Assembly: GCA_024698045.1 (NCBI GenBank)
Contig: JAILRS010000018.1
Location: forward strand, 124,001-188,000
Source: Selenomonadaceae bacterium
GTDB lineage: Bacteria; Bacillota; Negativicutes; Selenomonadales; Selenomonadaceae
Length of the DNA stretch: 64,000 nt
Reading direction: 5' to 3'
Both the position numbers and the translations under genes were made by a program. Below, in pieces: positions 45,942 to 54,836 of this stretch; within the stretch, counting starts at the first letter, position 1, and each line of letters opens with the position of its first letter. The notes beneath the pieces are model-generated. The model was given only the letters and a program-made list of their open reading frames with translations. It did not search any database and had not been told where the DNA came from.

Positions 45942-46232
45942 TTGAAGATAAGCGAACAGGACATCAAGACGGTTGCAAGTTTGTCGCGGCTGAGAATTCC
46001 GCCCGAGGAAGCTCAGGAAGTTACTTCGCAGCTGGACAAATTTTTAACGTACGTCGAAAATCTGCAGGCGATTGACACGACGAATATTGAGCCGACAACT
46101 TACGCGCTACCCATGCAAAATGTTTTTCGTGCCGATGTGGTAAAACCTTCATTACAACGCGAAGACGCTTTGTCTAATGCGCCGCTCAAGGAAGATGGAT
46201 ATTTTAAAGTACCGCGTGTTTTGGAGGAATGA
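45942..46232 (+). CDS. gatC: Glutamyl/aspartyl-tRNA amidotransferase subunit C, 96 aa
   Basis: Stabilises GatA in the GatCAB complex, which makes Gln-tRNA and Asn-tRNA by transamidation. ISEQDIKTVASLSRLRI, LDKFLTYVENLQAID and the LREDxxxxSxxREDAL-like C-terminus (FRADVVKPSLQREDALSNAP, KVPRVLEE) fit. TTG 45942 has AAGGAAGG eight bases upstream. An acetolactate decarboxylase gene, not gatA, follows. Confidence 0.95.
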   Translation: MKISEQDIKTVASLSRLRIPPEEAQEVTSQLDKFLTYVENLQAIDTTNIEPTTYALPMQNVFRADVVKPSLQREDALSNAPLKEDGYFKVPRVLEE

Positions 46233-46234
46233 AA

Positions 46235-47041
46235 ATGAAAAAGTTTTTTGTAGCAATCGTATTGACAGCATTGATGTTAATCAACACGGCAGTAACTTCA
46301 GCCGCTCCCGTCAAAGAAAAAAATACCCTCTATCAAGTTGCGCTGTTACAATCTCTTGCGCTCGGGCATTTTGACGGCTCGATTTCCGTTAAGGATTTGA
46401 AAAAATTGGGCGATACCGGTATCGGTACTTTTGAGGGTCTTGACGGTGAATTGATTGCCGTTAACGGCGTTATCTATCGCGCGAACAACGATTGCAAAAT
46501 TAACGTCGTGCCCGATAATGTCAAAATTCCTTTCTGCAACGTAACTTTTTTCAAGAAAGATTTTTCCTCCCAACTTGTCAACCTTCACAGTAAAAGTTCC
46601 ATTGAGGAAGAACTTAACAAATTTGTCGAGGAGCACGGCGTGAATAATTTCTACATGGTCAGAATTCACGGCACCTTTAATGATTTACTCGTCCGCAGCG
46701 AAGCCAAACAGAGTAAACCATATCCGACACTTGTGGGCGCGCTCGAGGCAACTCAAAAAGAATTTAATCCGCAAAAAACAGTTTCGGGTATCGTTATCGG
46801 TTTGTATTGCCCCGACTTCATGAACTCGCTTAATTCCACGGGTTGGCACTTCCATTTTGTTTCGGATGACAAATCTTTCGGCGGTCATGTCCTCTCTATG
46901 AATTTGAAGGAGGGCGAAGTTGAATTCGATAAGATTGAAAATTTCAAGATGGCTTTGCCCACCAATGACGATTTCGACGCGCTTAACTTCAAAGTTGATT
47001 TGAAGGAGCAAATTCACAAGGCAGAAAACGAAACATATTGA
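46235..47041 (+). CDS. Alpha-acetolactate decarboxylase with signal peptide, 268 aa
   Basis: Converts acetolactate to acetoin (the family known as BudA/AlsD/AldC). Zinc ligands form HxH-x10-H in [18 protein letters not shown]; the catalytic Arg is probably in MVRIHGTF, and [20 protein letters not shown] is the family N-terminus. A signal peptide ([20 protein letters not shown], cleavage near TSA-AP) suggests export. The ATG at 46235 follows GGAGG at seven bases; an in-frame ATG lies two codons earlier. It interrupts gatC and gatA, with no acetolactate synthase nearby. Confidence 0.9.
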   Translation: MKKFFVAIVLTALMLINTAVTSAAPVKEKNTLYQVALLQSLALGHFDGSISVKDLKKLGDTGIGTFEGLDGELIAVNGVIYRANNDCKINVVPDNVKIPFCNVTFFKKDFSSQLVNLHSKSSIEEELNKFVEEHGVNNFYMVRIHGTFNDLLVRSEAKQSKPYPTLVGALEATQKEFNPQKTVSGIVIGLYCPDFMNSLNSTGWHFHFVSDDKSFGGHVLSMNLKEGEVEFDKIENFKMALPTNDDFDALNFKVDLKEQIHKAENETY

Positions 47042-47075
47042 TAAAAATTTGTTCCGAACTATAGGAGCGATGAAT

Positions 47076-48506
47076 TTGAAATTATACGAAAAGACGGCGC
47101 ACGAATTGCATGACTTACTGCAGGCGAAAGAAATATCGGCAACGGAATTGACTGCCGAAGTTTTGGCGCATGTGGATGAAGTCGAAAACAAAATCGGCGC
47201 GTACATTGAAATCACACGCGATAAGGCAACGGCGGACGCTAAGGCAGTCGACGAAAAAATTTCGCGCGGTGAAAAAATTTCCGCACTCGAAGGTATTCCC
47301 TGCGCAGTCAAAGACAATATCTGCACCAAAGGTATTCGCACGACTTGCGCGTCTAAAATTCTCGAAAATTTTGTCCCGCCGTATGATGCAACCGCTTACA
47401 ACAAGTTATCTGCGCAGAATCCGATTTTAATCGGCAAAGCGAATATGGACGAATTTGCAATGGGCGGTTCCACTGAAAATTCGGGCTTTCACGTCACACG
47501 CAATCCGCACAACCTCGATTGTGTCCCCGGCGGCTCTTCGGGCGGCAGTGCGGCGGCAGTCGCTGGCGGTGAAGCAGTCTTTGCACTCGGTTCCGATACC
47601 GGCGGCTCCATTCGTCAACCTGCAAGTTTCTGCGGCGTCGTAGGTCTCAAACCTACTTACGGCAGAGTATCGCGTTACGGTCTTGTCGCTTACGCCTCAT
47701 CTCTGGATCAAATCGGAACTATCACTCGCGACGTTGAGGACTGCGCAAATGTTATGAACGCAATCGCAGGTCACGACGAAATGGATTCTACTTCGACGGC
47801 CGCGCCCGTACCCGATTTTACAAAGTCACTCGTCGCCGATGTCAAAGGTCTCAAAATCGGTTTGCCCAAAGAATATTTTGTCAAAGGTATCGACGGCGAA
47901 GTTGAAAAGTCAGTGCGTAAAGCCGCCGAAACTTTTGAGAAACTCGGCGCGGAAATTATCGAAATAAGTTTGCCGCATACCGACTATGCAATTTCAACTT
48001 ACTATCTGATTGCTCCTGCGGAGGCCGCCACAAATCTTGAACGCTATGACGGAGTAAGTTACGGCGCACGCGTCAACGGAATTGATGTTGTCGATATGAT
48101 GACCAATACACGCACGGAAAAATTCGGCGCGGAAGTCAAACGCCGTATCATGATTGGAAATTACGCGCTCAGTGCAGGTTACTATGACGCTTATTATCTC
48201 AAGGCGTTAAAAGTTCGCACGCTCATTCAACGCGATTTCATTGACGCTTTTAAAAATGTTGACGTCATTTTAGCCCCGACCGCTCCGACTGCCGCATTTA
48301 AAATCGGCGAAATGATTTCCGATCCGTTGAAAATGTATCTGCAAGATATTTGCACCGTGCCGCTTAATTTGGCAGGTTTACCGGGTATTTCCGTCCCCTG
48401 CGGCATGACAAGCAGCGGATTGCCCATCGGTTTCCAATTAATCGGCAAAGCTTTGGATGAAGCTACGATTATCAAAGCCGCGTACACCTACGAGAAAAAT
48501 AATTGA
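47076..48506 (+). CDS. gatA: Glutamyl/aspartyl-tRNA amidotransferase subunit A, 476 aa
   Basis: Amidase-signature glutaminase of GatCAB. Catalytic Lys in [13 protein letters not shown], the glycine/serine-rich [16 protein letters not shown] and the cis-Ser/Ser nucleophile segment [17 protein letters not shown] are intact. TTG 47076 has AGGAG eight bases upstream and gives the usual [16 protein letters not shown] 47070 is too near the site. gatB does not follow: a terminator and then secA on the other strand do. Confidence 0.96.
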   Translation: MKLYEKTAHELHDLLQAKEISATELTAEVLAHVDEVENKIGAYIEITRDKATADAKAVDEKISRGEKISALEGIPCAVKDNICTKGIRTTCASKILENFVPPYDATAYNKLSAQNPILIGKANMDEFAMGGSTENSGFHVTRNPHNLDCVPGGSSGGSAAAVAGGEAVFALGSDTGGSIRQPASFCGVVGLKPTYGRVSRYGLVAYASSLDQIGTITRDVEDCANVMNAIAGHDEMDSTSTAAPVPDFTKSLVADVKGLKIGLPKEYFVKGIDGEVEKSVRKAAETFEKLGAEIIEISLPHTDYAISTYYLIAPAEAATNLERYDGVSYGARVNGIDVVDMMTNTRTEKFGAEVKRRIMIGNYALSAGYYDAYYLKALKVRTLIQRDFIDAFKNVDVILAPTAPTAAFKIGEMISDPLKMYLQDICTVPLNLAGLPGISVPCGMTSSGLPIGFQLIGKALDEATIIKAAYTYEKNN

Positions 48507-48537
48507 TTGACGCCTAAAAGCGTTGACCGCAATAAAA

Positions 48538-48570
48538 AACCGCTCCCGAATTTCGGAGGCGGTTTTATTT
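48538..48570. terminator. Bidirectional terminator between gatA and secA
   Basis: AACCGC/GCGGTT outer arms with inner TCC/GGA, T runs on both strands. Confidence 0.85.
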
Positions 48571-48593
48571 TTGAGTTTAATCGTCAGAAATTT

Positions 48594-51350
48594 TTACTTG
48601 TTACGTCCGCAACAATTTTTGTATTTTTTGCCTGAACCGCATGGACAGGGAGAATTGCGCCCGATTTTTTTACCGTCGGCGGTTTTGGCGCGTTTATTCG
48701 ATTCTGCCGGACTTGTTTCGTCGCCGTGAGATGCTCGCGCGTTCTGTAATCTGTCCTCTACTTTTGCCTGTTCGCGACGGACTATATCTTCTGCCGCGCG
48801 CGTATTTTTCGCCGTAGATACTTTCACCGGTTGCGGTTCTTGAATTTTTTCCGCAGTCTCAACTTTTTCCGCAATATCGGTATTTTCTTCGGCGTTGACA
48901 TTTTCGTTATCGTCAACGGTTTTCGTATCGGCTACGGCTTGATTATTCTGCGCAGCGGTATTTTCTTCGGGCGGCTGTTCAAATTCGGGCGGCGGTGCGC
49001 TTTGCATGACTGCAACATGATACATTGTCGACGCAATCATATCTTGTATCGCGCCCTCCATCTCCTCGAACATCGCCAGTGCCTCGATTTTGTATTCGAC
49101 CAGCGGCGCGCGTTGACCGTATGCACGCAAATTGATTCCCTCGCGCAACATGTCCATATGATCCAAGTGTTCCATCCATTTATTGTCGACGATTCGCAAC
49201 ATAACAACTTTTTCGAGTTCGCGCATTACCGGTTCGGTAAACATTTCTTCACGCTGTTTGTAAATATCCGCCGCTAATTTTTCAAGTGTCTCTTTCAATT
49301 CGTCGCGGCTCAATTTCTCAAGCTCCGAAACTTTGAGCATGCCGACGGGTGCATAAATTTTTTCTGCGTCCTTTATCAACTCGTCAAGTTGCCATTCTTC
49401 GGGATAAAGTTTTTCGTTGGCGTACTGATTCATTTCCGCCTTGATGATGTGATTGACCATGCCGACTATGTTTTGACGTAAATTTTCACCACGCAAAATT
49501 TTTCTGCGTTCGCCGTACATGATTTCGCGTTGCTGATTCATTACGTCGTCATATTCCAAAACATGTTTGCGGATATCAAAGTTACGCGCCTCTACTTTCT
49601 TCTGCGCGTGTTCAATCGACCGCGTGATTAAAGTATGTTCAATCGGCTCGTCTTCGTCCATGCCCAATTTTTCCATAATCTTCGCAATGTTATCCGAAGC
49701 GAACAGCCGCATCAAATCATCTTCAAGGGAAATGTAGAAACGAGATTCGCCCGGATCTCCCTGACGACCCGAACGACCGCGCAACTGATTATCTATTCGG
49801 CGTGACTCGTGGCGTTCGGTACCGATTATGAATAAGCCGCCTAAATCCGCAACGCCTTCGCCTAATTTTATATCGGTGCCGCGTCCTGCCATATTCGTCG
49901 CTATCGTTACCGCATCGCGCTGTCCTGCGTCCGCTACTATTTGCGCTTCCTTCTCATGGAACTTTGCATTTAAAACATTGTGGGGTATGCCGCGCTTTTT
50001 CAAGTATGCGCTAAGCTCTTCTGATTGTTCGATTGATGTCGTGCCGATTAATACGGGCTGTCCTTTGGCGTGTACCTGCTCGACCGTATTGGCAACCGCT
50101 TTGTATTTGGCGCGTTTGTTTTTGTAAACAACATCGGGATGATCTACGCGGCGCACGGGTTTATTTGTCGGGATGACCACGACGGGCAATTTGTAAATCT
50201 TGAGAAACTCATCTTCTTCGGTTTTCGCCGTACCTGTCATGCCGCCCAATTTATCGTACATACGGAAATAATTTTGGAAAGTTACCGTTGCCAAAGTTTG
50301 TGATTCGCGCTGAATTCTCACGCCTTCTTTAGCCTCGATAGCTTGATGCAAACCGTCGGAATATCTGCGCCCCGCCATTAATCTTCCCGTGAATTCGTCG
50401 ACGATAATGATTTCGTTGTCACGGACTACATAATCTCTGTCGCGTTTCATCAAAGCTTTGGCGCGAAGTGCCGCAGTGAAACAATGGGAGTACTCGATAT
50501 TTTCGGGCGCGTAGAGATTTTGAATGCCCAAAAACTTTTCAATCTTTGGAACGACTTCATCATTTGGCGCGACGGTCTTTTGTTTTTCGTCTACCTTATA
50601 ATCTTCGCCCTCTTTGAGATTAGCAACCGCCCGAGCCATTACCGCATAAATTTCCGTTGACTTTGCGCCCGGCCCGGAAATGATTAACGGCGTGCGTGCC
50701 TCGTCAATCAAAATAGAGTCAACCTCGTCGACTATCGCGTAATGCAACGGACGCTGTACCATTTGCTCCTCGTGAACAACCATATTATCGCGCAGGTAGT
50801 CGAAACCAAATTCGTTATTGGTACCGAAAGTGACATCGCAACTGTAGGCAAGTTTTCGTTCGGGGAAATCCATATCATGTAGGACAAGACCGACGCTCAG
50901 CCCTAAGAAATGATAGAGTTGTCCCATCCATTCACTGTCGCGGCGTGCCAAATAATCGTTGACCGTGACCATGTGGACGCCCTTACTTTCCAGCGCGTTC
51001 AAATAAACGGGCAATGTTGCGACCAAAGTTTTGCCCTCGCCCGTTTTCATTTCGGCTATCTTTCCTTCGTGCAGACACATGCCGCCCATCAATTGAACGT
51101 CAAAGTGTCTCATGCCCAAAACTCTGCGCGAAGCCTCACGACAAACCGCAAATGCCTCGGGTAAAATATCGTCTAAGGTTTCGCCGTTGCGCAGACGTTC
51201 GCGAAATCTTTCCGTCGATTCGGTTAATCTGTCATCCGTATAATTTTGCATTTCGGATTCGAGATTGTTAATTTTATCGACAGTCTTTTGCAGACGTTTA
51301 ATTTCCTTTTCGTTGTCGTCGCCGAAAAATCTTTTCAAGAAATCAAACAA
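48594..51350 (-). CDS. secA: Preprotein translocase ATPase SecA, 918 aa
   Basis: Motor of the Sec export system. Walker [15 protein letters not shown] (about 100), Walker [18 protein letters not shown], preprotein cross-linking domain, GRGTDIKLG and [13 protein letters not shown] of the second motor domain, then a Gln/Glu-rich linker (about 820-885) and the zinc-binding SEC-C tail [17 protein letters not shown] 51350 has GGGGAG eight bases upstream; the GTG at 51359 overlaps the site. Confidence 0.97.
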   Translation of the reverse strand: MFDFLKRFFGDDNEKEIKRLQKTVDKINNLESEMQNYTDDRLTESTERFRERLRNGETLDDILPEAFAVCREASRRVLGMRHFDVQLMGGMCLHEGKIAEMKTGEGKTLVATLPVYLNALESKGVHMVTVNDYLARRDSEWMGQLYHFLGLSVGLVLHDMDFPERKLAYSCDVTFGTNNEFGFDYLRDNMVVHEEQMVQRPLHYAIVDEVDSILIDEARTPLIISGPGAKSTEIYAVMARAVANLKEGEDYKVDEKQKTVAPNDEVVPKIEKFLGIQNLYAPENIEYSHCFTAALRAKALMKRDRDYVVRDNEIIIVDEFTGRLMAGRRYSDGLHQAIEAKEGVRIQRESQTLATVTFQNYFRMYDKLGGMTGTAKTEEDEFLKIYKLPVVVIPTNKPVRRVDHPDVVYKNKRAKYKAVANTVEQVHAKGQPVLIGTTSIEQSEELSAYLKKRGIPHNVLNAKFHEKEAQIVADAGQRDAVTIATNMAGRGTDIKLGEGVADLGGLFIIGTERHESRRIDNQLRGRSGRQGDPGESRFYISLEDDLMRLFASDNIAKIMEKLGMDEDEPIEHTLITRSIEHAQKKVEARNFDIRKHVLEYDDVMNQQREIMYGERRKILRGENLRQNIVGMVNHIIKAEMNQYANEKLYPEEWQLDELIKDAEKIYAPVGMLKVSELEKLSRDELKETLEKLAADIYKQREEMFTEPVMRELEKVVMLRIVDNKWMEHLDHMDMLREGINLRAYGQRAPLVEYKIEALAMFEEMEGAIQDMIASTMYHVAVMQSAPPPEFEQPPEENTAAQNNQAVADTKTVDDNENVNAEENTDIAEKVETAEKIQEPQPVKVSTAKNTRAAEDIVRREQAKVEDRLQNARASHGDETSPAESNKRAKTADGKKIGRNSPCPCGSGKKYKNCCGRNK

Positions 51351-51484
51351 ATTTATCACTCCCCTAAAATTTTGTACCCGGAAATTATAGCAAGTTAAGC
51401 GTAAAGCTACAAGCTACAAGACAAAAGGTTTTGCGGCGGATTTTGAATACGCGGCGAACATCTGTGAAAAATTTCCTGTTACGG

Positions 51485-51513
51485 TTGTAAATACTTCGTC
51501 CTTAGTGTACAAT
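51485..51513 (+). promoter_or_regulatory. Promoter of yhdT-panF
   Basis: TTGTAA (51485-51490), 17 bp, TACAAT (51508-51513), about 60 bp before yhdT. Confidence 0.6.
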
Positions 51514-51572
51514 TCGGCGCGAAATAGCTTGTACTATCGCAAGGGTAGACAAGACTTGGAGGTTAAAAGTAT

Positions 51573-51848
51573 ATGCAAAAGAAAAATCCTGTGTCCGTGA
51601 GCGACGCGCAGAAGTTCGACATAGTCAGACGTGAAGCGATTTACACGGGGCTGGCTCTCGTCGGGCTTATTATTTTTTGGCTGATTGCAGGTTTCGCAAC
51701 CGCCTCGCTTGACGTGAAATTTTTTCATCTGCCGCTTTGGGCGATTTTGGGCACAATCGGTGTTTGGTCTGTCGCTATCATAATCAGTGCGGTTCTCAGC
51801 AAAGTTTTGTTCCGCGATATTGATTTGGGAGGCGAAGACAATGACTGA
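51573..51848 (+). CDS. yhdT: YhdT-family small membrane protein, 91 aa
   Basis: Two membrane helices (about 25-45, and 55-78 with LWAILGTIGVWSVAIIISAVL) and an acidic tail. YhdT proteins are encoded next to the pantothenate symporter PanF and are thought to accompany it; no biochemical role is known. GGAGG precedes the ATG; the gene overlaps panF by eight bases. Confidence 0.88.
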   Translation: MQKKNPVSVSDAQKFDIVRREAIYTGLALVGLIIFWLIAGFATASLDVKFFHLPLWAILGTIGVWSVAIIISAVLSKVLFRDIDLGGEDND

Positions 51849-53340
51849 GACGGGGAATTTATCCGCGCTCCTGCCGCTGATTTTGTTTATGTTCGTCATG
51901 GTCGGCATAAGTATTTTCGTACGTAACAGACAAGCGGGAAAAAATTTTGTCAGCAGTTATTTTGTCGGCAATCGTGAGCTTGGCGGATTCGTTTTGGCTA
52001 TGACTACGGTCGCAACATACAGTTCGGTATCAAGTTTCGTCGGAGGTCCCGGCATGGCTTATCAAGTCGGCTTCGGCTGGATTTATATGGCTGTCGTTCA
52101 AGTAACCGCGATTTTTCTTGTACTGGGTATCTTCGGCAAACGCGTTGCACTGCTCGCAAGAAAACTCAATGCCGTTACCGTCGTCGATATCATTCGCGCC
52201 CGTTTCCAATCCGATTTTCTTGCGGCAATCGCGGCTTTTGTCATCGTCCTGTTTTTCTGCGGAACAATGACCGCGCAATTTGTCGGCGGTGCAAAATTAT
52301 TCGCGGCAGTCACCGGTTACAGCTACGAATCGGGTTTATTTCTCTTCGGATTGGTCGTCGTCATCTATACGTCTATCGGCGGTTTTCGTGCGGTTGCTTT
52401 GACCGATACTTGTTGCGCGCTGATTATGATGATAGGCATTGTCTTACTGTTGCATTACGTTTTAGAGGCGGGCGGCGGCTACGATAATATCATGACGACA
52501 CTCGAAACCAATAACCCCGAATTGTTCGAGCCGTTTTCTTTCGGAAATATGCCGTGGACGATTTACTTTACTCAATGGCTGCTTGTAGGTATCTGCACAA
52601 TCGCCCTGCCGCAATCCGTCGTTCGCGGTATCAGTTACAAAAATACTCAGGGACTTCATCAAGCAATGTTAATCGGCACAATTGTTGTCGGCTTTATGAA
52701 TATCGGAATAAATTTCACGGGAATTTTGGCGCACGGAGTTTTGACGGGTACGGCTGCCGATTACGGTGGTGTCGATAATATAATTCCCACGACGATTGTA
52801 AAAGCCATGCCGCCCGAACTTGTCGGTTTGGCTATAATAGGTCCTCTTGCCGCATCCATCTCTACAATTTCCGGTCTGTTAATCGTTGCCTCAAGTGCTA
52901 TCGTCAAAGATGTTTACTTGCACTATGCGCAGAAAAATAATCGCACGGTCACGCCCAACAAAGTAAAATTTTTGTCAATGACGACGACGGCGATTATCGG
53001 CGCAACGGTTTTCGTGATTGCTCTGACTCCGCCGAGTTTGATTTGGTTGATAAATATGTTTGCATTCGGCGGTTTGGAGACGGCTTTTTTCTGGACATTG
53101 CTCTTGGGATTATTCTGGCGCGGCGCGAATAAAATGGGCGCAATGCTTTCCATGACGGGCGGCACGATTATTTACTGCGCAACGCAAGCCGCAGGATTTA
53201 AAATTCTCAACTTACATCAAATCACAATCGGCATAACTTGTTCGCTGATATTATTCCTAATCGGATCTTACTTCGGTAAAAAATCCGACGACGAAACTTT
53301 GCAAATGTTCTTCCCCGAAAAAACTTCTGAACGCAATTAA
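51841..53340 (+). CDS. panF: Sodium/pantothenate symporter, 499 aa
   Basis: A sodium:solute symporter (SSF family) importing pantothenate for coenzyme A. About 13 membrane helices; SYFVGNRELGGFVLAMTTVATYSSVSSFVGGPGMAY is the SSF sodium-site region (about 38-73, helix 1 pair), and GPLAASISTISGLLIVASSAIVKD (about 335-360) the second signature. The ATG at 51841 follows GGAGGCGAAGAC inside yhdT. Start and family are firm; the pantothenate assignment rests on the YhdT partner and the N-terminal pattern. Confidence 0.92.
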   Translation: MTETGNLSALLPLILFMFVMVGISIFVRNRQAGKNFVSSYFVGNRELGGFVLAMTTVATYSSVSSFVGGPGMAYQVGFGWIYMAVVQVTAIFLVLGIFGKRVALLARKLNAVTVVDIIRARFQSDFLAAIAAFVIVLFFCGTMTAQFVGGAKLFAAVTGYSYESGLFLFGLVVVIYTSIGGFRAVALTDTCCALIMMIGIVLLLHYVLEAGGGYDNIMTTLETNNPELFEPFSFGNMPWTIYFTQWLLVGICTIALPQSVVRGISYKNTQGLHQAMLIGTIVVGFMNIGINFTGILAHGVLTGTAADYGGVDNIIPTTIVKAMPPELVGLAIIGPLAASISTISGLLIVASSAIVKDVYLHYAQKNNRTVTPNKVKFLSMTTTAIIGATVFVIALTPPSLIWLINMFAFGGLETAFFWTLLLGLFWRGANKMGAMLSMTGGTIIYCATQAAGFKILNLHQITIGITCSLILFLIGSYFGKKSDDETLQMFFPEKTSERN

Positions 53341-53369
53341 ATCTTCGGTCACAAAAAGTTTTTCATACG

Positions 53370-53451
53370 TGTAACAGAAAGATAATCCTGTAGTATAAGC
53401 AACAGAAACTATCCCAATTAAATTTACCTTCCGATATCGGGAGGTTTTTTT
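53370..53451 (+). promoter_or_regulatory. Orphan promoter plus terminator, copy of the peptide-gene control region
   Basis: TGTAAC (53370-53375), 18 bp, TATAAG (53394-53399): the same layout as the three promoters of the downstream peptide genes. Only about 28 bp after the -10 comes a strong hairpin CCTTCCGAT/ATCGGGAGG with seven T (53427-53451). No gene fits between, so it is either a deletion remnant or the source of a very short RNA. Confidence 0.55.
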
Positions 53452-53486
53452 ATCGGCGGCAGTGATTAAAAAATTTTTTCCTAAAG

Positions 53487-53516
53487 TGTAACGAAATATT
53501 TCGGCTGTCGTACAAT
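53487..53516 (+). promoter_or_regulatory. Promoter of peptide gene 1
   Basis: TGTAAC (53487-53492), 18 bp ending GTCG, TACAAT (53511-53516). Confidence 0.6.
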
Positions 53517-53546
53517 GAAAGTAAAATAATTTCGGGAGATAGAACG

Positions 53547-53837
53547 ATGACAGATAAAATTTTGACAAACGAAATGATTAGCGATGAAGAACTTGATAAT
53601 GTAGCCGGCGGCACGACAAAAGAAATTGACGCCGATATCGAATACATAACAAAACATACGGGGATTAAATTCGGCGGCGAATATAAAAATGCGCAGCTCT
53701 ATGATTTCTTTATGGACAGCCGAATCAGAGTCTTTATGCAGGAAAACGGATGCAACCAATATTATTACAAGGGGATGCCGGTTCCTCGTGAATTTGCTGT
53801 AGAGCATGCGGTAAATATGTATTTCAAGAATCGATAA
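53547..53837 (+). CDS. Double-glycine-leader precursor peptide 1, 96 aa
   Basis: Short leader (1-22) ending ISDEELDNVAGG, like leaders of peptides cut after Gly-Gly by C39 peptidase transporters and of Nif11/NHLP-type ribosomal natural products. The 74-residue remainder is charged and aromatic: ADIEYITKHTGIKF, QLYDFFMDS, then CNQYYYKG and EFAVEHAVNMYFKNR. It has one Cys and no obvious lanthionine or heterocycle pattern. It is paralogous to the next two genes. GGGAGAT precedes the ATG. No maturation enzyme or exporter is in the window, so the final product is unknown. Confidence 0.8.
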   Translation: MTDKILTNEMISDEELDNVAGGTTKEIDADIEYITKHTGIKFGGEYKNAQLYDFFMDSRIRVFMQENGCNQYYYKGMPVPREFAVEHAVNMYFKNR

Positions 53838-53844
53838 ATATTTT

Positions 53845-53869
53845 ACCTTATGATATCGGAAGTTTTTTA
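53845..53869 (+). terminator. Degenerate terminator after peptide gene 1
   Basis: CCTTATGATATCGGAAG followed by six T; the same hairpin position as in the other units but with mismatches. Confidence 0.5.
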
Positions 53870-53905
53870 TCGGCAGCAGTAGTTAAAAAAATTTTTTCCC
53901 AAAGG

Positions 53906-53935
53906 TGTAACAAAACATTCTGCATGTCGTATAAT
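53906..53935 (+). promoter_or_regulatory. Promoter of peptide gene 2
   Basis: TGTAAC (53906-53911), 18 bp ending GTCG, perfect TATAAT (53930-53935). Confidence 0.65.
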
Positions 53936-53979
53936 GAGCAAGAAAACAAAAACACAAAAGAAATTCGGAGGAAAGAACA

Positions 53980-54300
53980 ATGACAAACGAAATGATTAAA
54001 GACGAAATGATAAACGATGAAGAGCTCGACAAAGTTGCGGGCGGCACGAAACAAGAATCAAAAGCGGATTGCGAATATATAACCAAATGGACAGGCATTC
54101 AATTTCCTAAGGATTATAACAACCAAAATACTCAGCTTTATGACTTTCTCAGGGGCGAAGGGTACGCAGTAGATACACACAGGAATAAACCCAACGTATA
54201 CAGCAGAGTATTGCCGAATGGCAAATTGGAAATCGTACCTCGTGAAGTCGCTTTACACAATGCGGTAATCAGCTATCGCAGAAAACACGAAATTGGTTAA
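53980..54300 (+). CDS. Double-glycine-leader precursor peptide 2, 106 aa
   Basis: Leader MTNEMIKDEMINDEELDKVAGG (22 residues, shown as MTNEMIKDEM then INDEELDKVAGG). The remainder repeats the family pattern: ADCEYITKWTGIQF, TQLYDFLRGEGYAV, a longer loop with VLPNGKLEIVPRE and VALHNAVISYRRKH. One Cys, after the leader. GGAGG lies eight bases before the ATG in a block identical to that of gene 3 (AAACACAAAAGAAATTCGG). Own promoter and hairpin. Confidence 0.82.
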   Translation: MTNEMIKDEMINDEELDKVAGGTKQESKADCEYITKWTGIQFPKDYNNQNTQLYDFLRGEGYAVDTHRNKPNVYSRVLPNGKLEIVPREVALHNAVISYRRKHEIG

Positions 54301-54323
54301 TGAAACGATTTAGCAAGATATAA

Positions 54324-54341
54324 CCTTCCGATATCGGGAGA
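54324..54341 (+). terminator. Hairpin after peptide gene 2
   Basis: CCTTCCGATATCGGGAG palindrome followed by ATTTTAAT; the T run is weak, so read-through into gene 3 is likely. Confidence 0.5.
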
Positions 54342-54383
54342 TTTTAATCGGCGACAATGGTCGAAAAAAATTTTTTCCGAAGG

Positions 54384-54413
54384 TGTAACGAAACATTTCG
54401 CCCGTCGTATAAG
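54384..54413 (+). promoter_or_regulatory. Promoter of peptide gene 3
   Basis: TGTAAC (54384-54389), 18 bp ending GTCG, TATAAG (54408-54413). Confidence 0.6.
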
Positions 54414-54457
54414 AGGCATGAAAACAAAAACACAAAAGAAATTCGGAGGAAAGAACA

Positions 54458-54760
54458 ATGACAAACGAAATGATTAAAGAAGAAATGATGAACGATGAAG
54501 AGCTTAACAATGTAGTGGGCGGCACGATAAGAGAGACCGAAAGCGATTGGGATTATGTGACGCGTTACACCGGGATTCGTTTCCATGGCGATTACAATCA
54601 GAAAGTTGAACAGCTCTATAACTTTTTAAGAGACAACGGAATAGGATTTGATGCGCACAGAGAAAGCCCCAACGAATATTTTTACAACGGACGTTCTGCC
54701 GAACGCGGCGCGGCAATGCAATACGCGGTAACCACTTATCTTCGCAAACACGGATATTAA
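54458..54760 (+). CDS. Double-glycine-leader precursor peptide 3, 100 aa
   Basis: Leader ends MNDEELNNVVGG; the Ala before Gly-Gly is Val here. Remainder: SDWDYVTRYTGIRF, VEQLYNFLRDNGIGF, a Tyr/Asn loop and MQYAVTTYLRKHGY. No cysteine at all, which argues against disulfide- or thioether-based maturation for the family. Upstream 40 bases and leader are nearly identical to gene 2, so these two are the most recent duplicates. Confidence 0.82.
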   Translation: MTNEMIKEEMMNDEELNNVVGGTIRETESDWDYVTRYTGIRFHGDYNQKVEQLYNFLRDNGIGFDAHRESPNEYFYNGRSAERGAAMQYAVTTYLRKHGY

Positions 54761-54808
54761 TCAAAACATGGGTACCGATAATCGGACTCAATGTTAACAA
54801 AAAATAAA

Positions 54809-54836
54809 TGCCCTCCGATATCGGAAGGCATTTTTT
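54809..54836. terminator. Bidirectional terminator between peptide gene 3 and the kinase gene
   Basis: TGCCCTCCGA and TCGGAAGGCA arms with T runs on both strands; the plus-strand T run overlaps the kinase stop codon. Confidence 0.85.
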
